From positions 1 to 55,737 of the forward strand of contig CALELI010000144.1 in assembly GCA_937902455.1 (NCBI GenBank): a stretch of DNA of 55,737 bases, read 5' to 3'. Of the stretch, positions 43,113-51,151 are shown in pieces. The position numbers were made by a program, and so were the translations under genes. Positions within the stretch are counted from its first letter, which is position 1. Each line of letters opens with the position of its first letter. The notes under the pieces were generated by a model. The model was not told where the DNA came from. It made no database searches and saw only the letters and a program-made list of their open reading frames with translations. Origin of the DNA: an uncultured Prevotellaceae bacterium. Its GTDB lineage: Bacteria > Bacteroidota > Bacteroidia > Bacteroidales > Bacteroidaceae.

Positions 43113-45977
43113 ATGCGCAAAGTATTACTCATTATTGCCACACTGTTCATTGCGTGTGGCGTACAGGCAAAGAAGATCAAGGTTCAGGATGCAGAGCTGA
43201 TAGCACGTCAGTTCGTTGCCGGCAATAGTGCCCGACCACTGGATCTCGCCTACACATTCTCTACGGGAGACAAGCCGGATCTCTACATCTTCAACAAGTC
43301 GTCAAGGGACGGATTCGTTGTTATCGCTGCTGATGACGTGGCCGATAACCTCGTACTGGGATATTCCGACAGAAGTCTCTTCGACAAGGATGACATTCCG
43401 GAAAACCTCAGATGGTGGCTGGGAGAGTATCAGAAGCAGGTTAACCATGCCCGCGAGAAAGGCTACAAGTCTTCTTCACGCAAGAGTGGCAGGAAGTCGG
43501 ACAACATTGTCGTTGCTCCGCTGCTCGGCAATCTTGCATGGGGTCAGGGTGCACCATACAACAACCTCTGCCCTATGGATGGCAAGAGTCACAGTGTGAC
43601 AGGTTGTGTGGCTACCGCAATGGCACAGATTATGTACTACAATAAATGGCCACTCAAGGGAAAGGGCAACCATTCCTATGTATGGAAAGGCGATACAATA
43701 AGTGTCGACTTCAGCAAGTCGGTGTACGACTATTCCAAGATGAAACTGACCTACGACACATACACCGAGGAGCAGGCAAATGCAGTTGCAGTGCTGATGC
43801 GCGACTGTGGTGTCAGCATCAACATGCAGTACTCAGCTACTAGCAGCGGTGCCTATGATGTGGATGTTCCAAAAGCACTGACGACATACTTCGACTATAG
43901 TCAGTCAGTAAAGTTACTGGACCGTTCTGAGTATAAGACTATGGATGAGCAGTGGGAGAACACAATCCGTAAGGAACTCGATGAACGCAGGGTTGTCTAT
44001 TATTCCGGTCAGGGTGATGCCGGAGGTCATGCCTTTGTGTGCGATGGATATAAGGACAACGGCTTCTTCCACTTCAACTTCGGATGGTCGGGCGGCAGCA
44101 ACGGATATTTCGTTACCAAGGCAATCACAACCTCTTCTGGATCGTTTAACCTGAATCAGATGATCATCATAGGACTCAAGTCGAAGAACAAGCAGAAAGT
44201 GGGTAGCCTCTATTACAGCATTTCAGGTGAGAGTAGCGTTGCCGTCCAGAGTCCTGACACTCCGTCGGAATATTCAGGCGACATGATAGTTCCGGCATCA
44301 GTCACTATCGATGGCAAGAACTATCAGGTCACTGAACTCTCCGCATACGCATTCAACGGGACGGATATAACTACTCTCCATATTCCTTCATCCGTGACAA
44401 TCATCGGTTCGGGAGCCATTGCCGGCTGCAAGAGCCTCAGGAACATTGTGGCAGAATGGACTTCTCCGGAAAACGTGAACATGACCAACGATGCACTCGG
44501 CGACGATATATACTACAGTGTCCTTCTGACAGTTCCTGCCGGATGTATTGAGACCTATTGCAATACTGCCCCATGGTGGCTGTTCTCCACAATAAAGGAC
44601 ACGAAGGGCGAGTCTGTCACATTCTCCTCATGGAAGGATTTCTATGCCGGTACAGGTACGTTCTACTATAGTGCAGCACTGAGTGGACAGGATCCAGGAC
44701 TGTCAATCCAGTATCGTGAGAACACAGCCGACCCTGATCAGCAGCAGATTATCATCGCCAACTGGGGAGGTGGAGTCAACCTGATGATAAAGTACGACAA
44801 GGCTAATGACCGTTATGTCGTTCCACGCCAGAACTCGAAGATCTCGTCCAGCGTTGGTGATGTCTACGTGGCCGACATGCCGACAGCATATCCTGACCAG
44901 TACACGTATGAAACCTGTCCGAACACATACGATGCCAAGAAAGGACAGCTCTGGCTGTATCTGGCTTACACAGACATTAATAAAGAGATTAACTTTGGCT
45001 ATGGGCAGGAACTGTTCCAGCTCGACGGCTATCCGGACTATTCCGTCAGCGTGGAGACAAAGACCCTGACGGAGCAGTCCGACGGTTCTGCATTCCAGCT
45101 TACGAGCTTCGAATGGGGCGAAGGCATCACGACTGTGAAATATGCACTTGTTCCGGAGCACATCACGAGATATGATCAGCTTGATGAATGTATTGCCGGT
45201 ATGCTCGACGGTACTATCGAGACAAAGACAGTATCGGAGAGAATGAAGAACCGTACGGTCATCACCCTTCCGCACGAAGGTAAGTATACCATTATCGCAA
45301 TCGGGTTCGATAAGGATGGGGAATACACCTCCTATGATTTATGCACCGTCACATTCTCAAGTGCTGCTTCATGGGTTGCCATCGGACAGGCAACATACAC
45401 CGATGACATCATCGGTTCTCTCTTCGGCATGGATCCAGTCACATACAAGGTCGACATGGAAGCCAGCACCGTCACTCCTGGAGTCTACAGGATGAAATAC
45501 CCGTACGGTCCGACATACCCATACAACGAGGATGGCGACTATGCTGCAGGCAAGACCTATGACATAGTCATCAATGCGTCCGACCCCGACTGCGTCTACA
45601 TCGAAGAGCAGAAGACCGGATGTGACTGGGGATACGGCAACATGATCATCATGTCAATGGGCTATTATGATGTGGCATACCAAGGCTACGACTGGGCACA
45701 GGTCAAGGCCGAAGGACAAGGAGGCCAGCTGAAGGACAATGTCATCACGTTCCCTGCTTATGGCATAGTAGTTGTACTCAATGACGGTGCCTATTATGCC
45801 AACAGAAATGCTGGGTTTGCACTCGACCTCACAGGAACCCATATTCCTGATGCCATTGAGGATAACCTTGCAACCCGCACCGCCACAGCCGTCACCTACA
45901 ACCTCCAGGGCCAGCAGGTCGATGGCGGCTACAAGGGCATCGTCATCCAGAACGGCAAGAAGATGCTGAAACGATAA
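43113..45977 (+). CDS. Multidomain C10-family cysteine protease with BspA-type LRR and SusE-like modules
   Basis: This 954-aa secreted protein has a signal peptide (about 1-19) and a Spi-type propeptide (about 20-125). A C10 catalytic domain follows, with Cys165 in VTGCVATAMAQIMYY and His306 in AGGHAFVCDGY, then FHFNFGWSGG. Residues about 385-490 are BspA-like LRR_5 (VTELSAYAFNGTDITTLHIP, SVTIIGSGAIAGCKSL). Residues about 505-925 are colinear with the upstream surface lipoprotein. The tail YNLQGQQVDGGYKGIVIQNGKK...LKR matches that of the next protein. I see all catalytic parts, so it should be active after processing. Fusion of protease, LRR and the operon's binding module is unusual. The substrate is unknown. 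Confidence 0.93.
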   Translation: MRKVLLIIATLFIACGVQAKKIKVQDAELIARQFVAGNSARPLDLAYTFSTGDKPDLYIFNKSSRDGFVVIAADDVADNLVLGYSDRSLFDKDDIPENLRWWLGEYQKQVNHAREKGYKSSSRKSGRKSDNIVVAPLLGNLAWGQGAPYNNLCPMDGKSHSVTGCVATAMAQIMYYNKWPLKGKGNHSYVWKGDTISVDFSKSVYDYSKMKLTYDTYTEEQANAVAVLMRDCGVSINMQYSATSSGAYDVDVPKALTTYFDYSQSVKLLDRSEYKTMDEQWENTIRKELDERRVVYYSGQGDAGGHAFVCDGYKDNGFFHFNFGWSGGSNGYFVTKAITTSSGSFNLNQMIIIGLKSKNKQKVGSLYYSISGESSVAVQSPDTPSEYSGDMIVPASVTIDGKNYQVTELSAYAFNGTDITTLHIPSSVTIIGSGAIAGCKSLRNIVAEWTSPENVNMTNDALGDDIYYSVLLTVPAGCIETYCNTAPWWLFSTIKDTKGESVTFSSWKDFYAGTGTFYYSAALSGQDPGLSIQYRENTADPDQQQIIIANWGGGVNLMIKYDKANDRYVVPRQNSKISSSVGDVYVADMPTAYPDQYTYETCPNTYDAKKGQLWLYLAYTDINKEINFGYGQELFQLDGYPDYSVSVETKTLTEQSDGSAFQLTSFEWGEGITTVKYALVPEHITRYDQLDECIAGMLDGTIETKTVSERMKNRTVITLPHEGKYTIIAIGFDKDGEYTSYDLCTVTFSSAASWVAIGQATYTDDIIGSLFGMDPVTYKVDMEASTVTPGVYRMKYPYGPTYPYNEDGDYAAGKTYDIVINASDPDCVYIEEQKTGCDWGYGNMIIMSMGYYDVAYQGYDWAQVKAEGQGGQLKDNVITFPAYGIVVVLNDGAYYANRNAGFALDLTGTHIPDAIEDNLATRTATAVTYNLQGQQVDGGYKGIVIQNGKKMLKR

Positions 45978-45985
45978 CAGATTAT

Positions 45986-46020
45986 AAGGAAAAAGCAGTC
46001 ATACGGCTGCTTTTTCCTTT
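45986..46020 (+). terminator. Intrinsic terminator after the C10 protease gene
   Basis: A perfect 13-bp stem AAGGAAAAAGCAG / CTGCTTTTTCCTT with an 8-nt loop ends in a T-rich arm. Confidence 0.9.
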
Positions 46021-46050
46021 ACTCTTGTGCACATATCCAAAAATATTTTA

Positions 46051-46058
46051 TACCTTTG
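46051..46058 (+). promoter_or_regulatory. Promoter -7 box of the LamG-type gene
   Basis: TACCTTTG fits TAnnTTTG; the start codons used by the next gene lie 30-45 bp downstream. Confidence 0.6.
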
Positions 46059-46100
46059 CACCCGACTACTAATTATATACTTTTATTAATGTTCAAGCTT

Positions 46101-49100
46101 ATGAAAAAACTTCTTACTCTCATTGTGGCTATGGGAATGACTGTAGCCGTGAGTGCTCAGGATCTGCCGAAGGCTGTCTTCATGCTCGACTTCGAGGGCG
46201 TGACCAGTGCGGAGGCAATCGGGGCAGAACAGGTTGGCGACGGAGAATTCCGTGTGAGCGAAAACGCCAACTTCGGTACTTATTACCAGAACAAGCCTAA
46301 CGGTACGGAGAAGACTTCTCACGTCAACTACCTCATCGTGCCTTCCCAGGGCTTCATCAATGCTCAGGCACAGAACGGCCAGCAGGTTTCCATCTGTCTC
46401 TGGGTGAACGGTACGGTTGCAAACGCTATCGGTGTCGACCATTTCTATTCAACACTGATTTCGGCCTACAACTCAAGTAGCAGTTACAAGATGTGGCAGT
46501 GGCCTATGTTCAGTGCCCGTGCCAGAGGTACGTTGCAGATCAACTGTGGTGGATGGAGCGACTTCGTGGCAGGCGAAAGTGCAACAGGTGTCGTAGTCGA
46601 GAACAACGACTGGATCAAGAACAACGTTGGCGAGAACTTCGATGACAACTGGCATTTCGTTGCTATCGTCATTGACGGACAGAACTACAAGTACTACATC
46701 GACAATGTCATCGTAAACGAATGGAACACCAATGCCACGGAAGGTAGCAACAACTATCAGTTCACAACCGTGATGGATCAGCTCGACCAGATATATCTCG
46801 GCGACTGTGGTCCGTTCTGGCAGGATGAGGACCCAGCCTATGCATACGACGACGTTGCCATCTATCCTTCGGCACTCACTTCCGATGATATCCAGCTCAT
46901 CATGGACGTAAAGCAGGGCAAGCTTACTCCTGAAATACTTCTCATGGTTGCGAAGAACAAATACCAGGTTGCATTCGACGACCTCACAGCCTATGCAGGT
47001 CAGATTGGTGAGGACGGCTACACTCTGCTCGGCCAGACTCTCGATGACTATGCAATGGAATATACTATTGAGGAGGAAACCGTTGAGGCTTACAACAAGG
47101 GAGCAAACGACATGGCTGCAAAACTTGCAGAGGCACAGGCTGTCGTAAAGCAGTGTGAGGCATTCAAGGCTGAATGCGCAGCAATCGAGGCATTTGCCAA
47201 TGCAACTCAGTATCCAGGCTACGAGGCATTCATGAGTGCCCTGGGTCTTGCAACTCCAGATTATTCAGCCCTGACATCTGCAGAGCCTGTAGCTGAGGGC
47301 AAGGTAAAGCTTGCAGAGGCTAAGGCTGCATATCTCTTCTCACAGGAACTTCCTGCCGACGGTTCGGGTATCGTAGTCACAAAGATGATCCAGCACCCTT
47401 GGTTCGTGGAAGAGGCAATGGAGCCGACCCTTGACGAGAATGGCCTGGCAACATATCCTACTGACAATCCTGGTGCCTACCTCAACAACGGTGGCTGGGA
47501 GAACACAAGCACTGTCCCTGGTTCCGACTGTACGATGTACTACACTCAGGGACGTACCACATGGAACAACTTCCATTCATCAACAGTAGTGGGTGGAATC
47601 CTCGACATCCATCAGACAGTCGGAGGTCTCAAACCAGGCTACTACACAGTAAGTGCAGACATGGCAAGTAGTTCTGCTGCATCCGACAACCATGTATATG
47701 CATCAGCAAATGATGCCCTGCGCGTTTCTCCAGTCTTCTCAGGATTCGGATGGGATGCCGTGGAGACAGGTATTGCAAAGTGGGAAACCCTCACAACCGA
47801 CAAGATTTATGTAGGTGAGGACGGAACATTGCTTCTCGGAGCTACATCCACAACCAACGGAGATATGTACACTGGCTGGTATTGTGCAACTAATTTCGTC
47901 CTGACGTACTACGGAACGGACGTTGACCTGGACGCAGAACTTGCCGCCAAGGTTGAGCAGGCTAACAGCACCATTGCCGACATGCAGCTCGGAGGCGACA
48001 TAGCTAAGGCAAACGAACAGCTGAAGGCCGTCCTTGAAAGCAACATGACCGACTACGACAAGATTTCACAGATTTCTTCCTACATCACCGACGAATGGAA
48101 CAAGTGGATTGCAGCAGAGACGAGCTTCACTTCGCTTGACGATTTCACGGTATTTGCCGAGACTGAGGAGGATTCTGAACTTCAGGCAATCGAACTTGCA
48201 GTAATCAAGAACCTGAATGCAACTTTCTCCACAATCACTTACGACCAGCTTCCTAAAATCACTGACACATACAAGGAATTCGTGGTCTACTCTTCTATCG
48301 TGAAGGATGCAAAGGCGTGGGGCAAGACAGAAAAACTCGCCGAGCAGTTTGCTGCACTGAAGGGTGACTTCACTCTGGCAGACCTGAAAGGCTACGGCGA
48401 CGAACTCATCGGTCTCATGAAGGCTGACATCGCGTCAAAGGATGCTTCCAAGGAGAATCCGGTTGATGTGTCATTCCTTATCAAGAATGCTTCATTCCGC
48501 ACAAACGACAGCTACATGTGGGAAGGCGATGTCCCTGCTGTATCGTTCAACGAGGCTGAGTTCTTCAACAGGAACTTCGATATCCACCAGACTCTCACCG
48601 ACATGCCTAAGGGTATGTACCGTCTCGTTGCAAAGGGTTTCTACCGCGACGGTGCAAACGATGTGGCATTGCCTAAATATCCGGCAGCTACTGCCTACAA
48701 CGTAAAACTCTATCTCAATGATGCAGTGGGCAATCTCCATGCTTGGGCTTCCGACTCTCTCGTAGTGGCAGACGGCAGCGACCCTTACAGCGATGATGAC
48801 TATACTGAGTCGTTCATGGCATACTATCCTAACTCCATGTCAACCGGAGCACAGTACTTCGCTGACGGATATTATGCAGGCAGTTTCGCCGAATATGCTC
48901 ACGAAGAGGATGGCGACATCACTCTCGGTCTCAAGAAGCAGGCAACCATTGCTAACGACTGGGCTCTCTTCACTGACTTCGAACTCTATTATCTCGGCAA
49001 TGCCATGCCTTCACGTACAGATGACTATCGCGTCACTTGCGGTGAAGAAGGAAACGTAGACTATGCATTCTGGGAAGTATTCTCTGACTACTATACTCTC

Positions 49101-50108
49101 AAGAACGGCAACACAGCACACTTCCAGTTCACCAACAACAGCGACATGGTGAACAACTGGGACAACTGGATTCTCGTGGCAGCCAACGGCGAGAGAGGCA
49201 GTGAAGGCTACAAGGAGTACTTCGTTCTCCGTGCCGACAACTACGGCTGGGGCGATCTCTACGGAACAGGTACACTCGTATGCGACTACAACTGGGATAC
49301 ATTCAAGCAGGACATGAATGGTGCAGAAGTCGACATGAACGTCACTTACAAGAACGGCATGGCCGACATGGTAGCAACCATCGTGACAGTTGACGGCAAG
49401 ACCTATCACTACTCTGCAACTGGTTTCACAGGCATCACAGATGAGGAAATCACACTCTTCTTCACTACCGAGAAGGCTAATCTCCAGAATGGCATAGCCA
49501 ACTATCTCGTCACTTGCGGCGAAGCAGGAAACGTAAGCTACGGATTCTGGGAAGTATTCTCCGACTACTACACTCTCAAGAACGATCACACAGCACACTT
49601 CCAGTTCACTAACTACAGTGACATGGTAAATAACTGGGACAACTGGCTTCTCGTGGCAGCCAACGGTGAGAGAGGCAGTGAGGGCTACAAGGAGTACTTC
49701 GTTCTCCGTGCCGACAACTACGGCTGGGGCGACCTCTACGGAACAGGCTCACTCGTATGCGACTACAACTGGGATACATTCAAGCAGGACATGAATGGTG
49801 CAGCAGTCGACATGAACGTAACTTACAGCAACGGCAAGGTCGACATGGTGGCAACCATCGTGACAGCCGACGACAGTAAGTCATACAACTACTCTGCAAC
49901 TGGTTTCGCAGGCATCACCGACGAAGAAATCACACTCTTCTTCACTACTGAGAAAGCCAACCTCCAGGGCGAGTACGTAACAGCCATTGACGACGTTCCG
50001 TCAGTCATCCCTGCAAGCACTACTGCTTATAACCTCCAGGGACAGGTTGTCGGAGCCGACTACAAGGGCATCGTCATCCAGAACGGCAAGAAAATGCTGA
50101 AGAAGTAA
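46101..50108 (+). CDS. Large secreted LamG-like multidomain protein with duplicated C-terminal modules
   Basis: I chose the ATG at 46101 (MKKLLTLIV...SAQ, a clean signal peptide; an in-frame ATG at 46089 is also possible), giving about 1335 aa. Residues about 20-265 are concanavalin/LamG-like (VFMLDFEGV, ISICLWVNG-like, WHFVAIVIDGQNYKYYIDN, YDDVAIYPSALTSDDIQ). A helical region follows (about 270-410), then two beta-domains of the type IHQTVGGLKPGYYTVSADM and IHQTLTDMPKGMYRLVAKGFYR separated by a helical linker. Two nearly identical 159-residue modules (from about 976 and 1135) come next, rich in FTNxSDMVNNWDNW and YGWGDLYGTG. The tail YNLQGQVVGADYKGIVIQNGKK is shared with the protease. It is probably a surface carbohydrate- or protein-binding protein; no catalytic motif is seen. 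Confidence 0.88.
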   Translation: MKKLLTLIVAMGMTVAVSAQDLPKAVFMLDFEGVTSAEAIGAEQVGDGEFRVSENANFGTYYQNKPNGTEKTSHVNYLIVPSQGFINAQAQNGQQVSICLWVNGTVANAIGVDHFYSTLISAYNSSSSYKMWQWPMFSARARGTLQINCGGWSDFVAGESATGVVVENNDWIKNNVGENFDDNWHFVAIVIDGQNYKYYIDNVIVNEWNTNATEGSNNYQFTTVMDQLDQIYLGDCGPFWQDEDPAYAYDDVAIYPSALTSDDIQLIMDVKQGKLTPEILLMVAKNKYQVAFDDLTAYAGQIGEDGYTLLGQTLDDYAMEYTIEEETVEAYNKGANDMAAKLAEAQAVVKQCEAFKAECAAIEAFANATQYPGYEAFMSALGLATPDYSALTSAEPVAEGKVKLAEAKAAYLFSQELPADGSGIVVTKMIQHPWFVEEAMEPTLDENGLATYPTDNPGAYLNNGGWENTSTVPGSDCTMYYTQGRTTWNNFHSSTVVGGILDIHQTVGGLKPGYYTVSADMASSSAASDNHVYASANDALRVSPVFSGFGWDAVETGIAKWETLTTDKIYVGEDGTLLLGATSTTNGDMYTGWYCATNFVLTYYGTDVDLDAELAAKVEQANSTIADMQLGGDIAKANEQLKAVLESNMTDYDKISQISSYITDEWNKWIAAETSFTSLDDFTVFAETEEDSELQAIELAVIKNLNATFSTITYDQLPKITDTYKEFVVYSSIVKDAKAWGKTEKLAEQFAALKGDFTLADLKGYGDELIGLMKADIASKDASKENPVDVSFLIKNASFRTNDSYMWEGDVPAVSFNEAEFFNRNFDIHQTLTDMPKGMYRLVAKGFYRDGANDVALPKYPAATAYNVKLYLNDAVGNLHAWASDSLVVADGSDPYSDDDYTESFMAYYPNSMSTGAQYFADGYYAGSFAEYAHEEDGDITLGLKKQATIANDWALFTDFELYYLGNAMPSRTDDYRVTCGEEGNVDYAFWEVFSDYYTLKNGNTAHFQFTNNSDMVNNWDNWILVAANGERGSEGYKEYFVLRADNYGWGDLYGTGTLVCDYNWDTFKQDMNGAEVDMNVTYKNGMADMVATIVTVDGKTYHYSATGFTGITDEEITLFFTTEKANLQNGIANYLVTCGEAGNVSYGFWEVFSDYYTLKNDHTAHFQFTNYSDMVNNWDNWLLVAANGERGSEGYKEYFVLRADNYGWGDLYGTGSLVCDYNWDTFKQDMNGAAVDMNVTYSNGKVDMVATIVTADDSKSYNYSATGFAGITDEEITLFFTTEKANLQGEYVTAIDDVPSVIPASTTAYNLQGQVVGADYKGIVIQNGKKMLKK
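49026..49976 (+). repeat. Intragenic tandem duplication, 477-bp unit
   Basis: The segment from 49026 repeats from 49503, exactly 159 codons later, with high DNA identity by eye. Over long parts only scattered third-position and a few coding changes are seen. It duplicates a complete beta-rich module. Confidence 0.92.
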
Positions 50109-50132
50109 TTCACACAGACAAACATCACATTG

Positions 50133-50163
50133 AGGGCAGTCTTTCAGGAGGCTGCCCTTTTTC
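50133..50163 (+). terminator. Intrinsic terminator after LamG-type gene
   Basis: Stem AGGGCAG / CTGCCCT with a 12-nt loop is followed by TTTTTC, 24 bp after the stop. Confidence 0.85.
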
Positions 50164-50292
50164 TTGCGCTTGTCTGCCACTGATATAGCGCAGACATTAC
50201 CGTGCGTGAATGCTTGTATTATCAGCCTTGAACGCACGCTTTATCTGTCTTGTACTGAGGCTTTTTACAGTTTGAGCTGAGGCTTAGTCTGA

Positions 50293-50350
50293 AAGATAGT
50301 TATCTTCATGGCGAAAGATAACTATCTTCATGCCGTAAGATAACTATTTA
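50293..50350. repeat. Array of three AAGATA(GT/AC)TATCTT palindromes, 22-bp period
   Basis: Copies begin at 50293, 50315 and 50337, exactly 22 bp apart. The first has the GT centre, the second the AC centre, and the third is decayed (AAGATAACTATTTA). The left flank TTAGTCTG resembles the TAGTCTG flank of the array at 19878. Confidence 0.85.
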
Positions 50351-50367
50351 AAGTTTCGGATGTTTTT

Positions 50368-50391
50368 AAACATTAATGACCATTAATGTTT
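50368..50391. repeat. Perfect 11-bp inverted repeat (AAACATTAATG)
   Basis: AAACATTAATG and its exact complement are separated by AC. The core is shared with the CATTAAT repeats flanking the GxxExxY gene. The surrounding gap 50164-50856 has no supported gene and holds this, the palindrome array and the CCTCCCC repeat. Confidence 0.8.
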
Positions 50392-50636
50392 TAAAATAAA
50401 GGGAATGATATACATGTTGACTAATTGATGCCCGAATATATTATACGACCTTTGTTTAACTGAACATGCAGACATTTTAATCGCAGAGAAAATCTTGCCT
50501 TGTCAGGTCTGCATCAGCATGTTGCTGTAATCCTCAAAACTCGCAAGGCTCGCTTTGGTCTTACATCCTCATGCTTATGCAAAACATCCCTGATGTTTCA
50601 AGATTTTTGCAGAGAAGCAGAGATGTCGCAGAGAAG

Positions 50637-50670
50637 TTCCTCCCCTTAAAAGGGGAGGTTAGGTAGGGTC
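50637..50670. repeat. Dispersed repeat with CCTCCCCTT palindrome, copy B
   Basis: This is the inverse of the element at 7644-7677: stem CCTCCCCTT / AAGGGGAGG followed by TTAGGTAGGGTC. Confidence 0.75.
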
Positions 50671-50856
50671 ATTCTTTGCGATCCCTCTGCGCCTCTGCGA
50701 TGCAACTCGTAGGTTTTTGTGAGCAAAAACTAATATATGGCTTGGTGTAATTAATTATTCAAGTTCCCACTACACACCACTTCACAAACACAGGGGTTTT
50801 ACGAATGAGTCCATTTTTGTGGGGAAAACAGGTGGGTGCAGGTGTTTTTTAACAGC

Positions 50857-50883
50857 AAAGAGCAGGCAAATTGCCTGCTCTTT
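50857..50883 (-). terminator. Palindrome after the second 59-aa gene, probable terminator
   Basis: A perfect 13-bp stem AAAGAGCAGGCAA / TTGCCTGCTCTTT with a single-base centre lies 50 bp after the small gene stop. There is no good T run on the minus strand, so termination is likely but not certain. Confidence 0.55.
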
Positions 50884-50932
50884 GGGTATTGAGGACGTCC
50901 GACTGTTGCTGTGTCGGTCGTGCGTGTCGCTG

Positions 50933-51112
50933 TTACCATTCTTCTGCGCCGCCGAAGGACTCGTTGCCGAAGAGGTCGGATGAGATGTCCTCAAAGTCCT
51001 TGATGTCGGCATCATGTGTTGCATCACCACCAATTGGAATACTTGCTTCCATGATATGCTCGCAAACGACAACTGAAGCTACGATTGCCGGTTTGAAATA
51101 GTTCTTTTTCAT
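50933..51112 (-). CDS. 59-aa small protein downstream of BspA-like gene, second copy
   Basis: This protein has the same length, start pattern (MKKNYFKPAI) and end pattern (SDLFG...GGAEEW) as the protein at 39-218, while the middle has diverged. I placed the start at 51112 to match the first copy; an upstream in-frame start would add 12 residues. The gap to the BspA-like stop is again 39 bp. Divergence of the middle with kept ends and length argues for selection on the protein. Function is unknown. Confidence 0.75.
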   Translation of the reverse strand: MKKNYFKPAIVASVVVCEHIMEASIPIGGDATHDADIKDFEDISSDLFGNESFGGAEEW

Positions 51113-51151
51113 ATCAATAACTTTCTTTTTAGCCGTTAATACATACATTGG

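Noticed and set aside
49011..49598. 195-aa antisense frame in the LamG-type gene
   Set aside because: It spans the internal duplication and repeats with it; a Cys/Val-rich shadow with no support.
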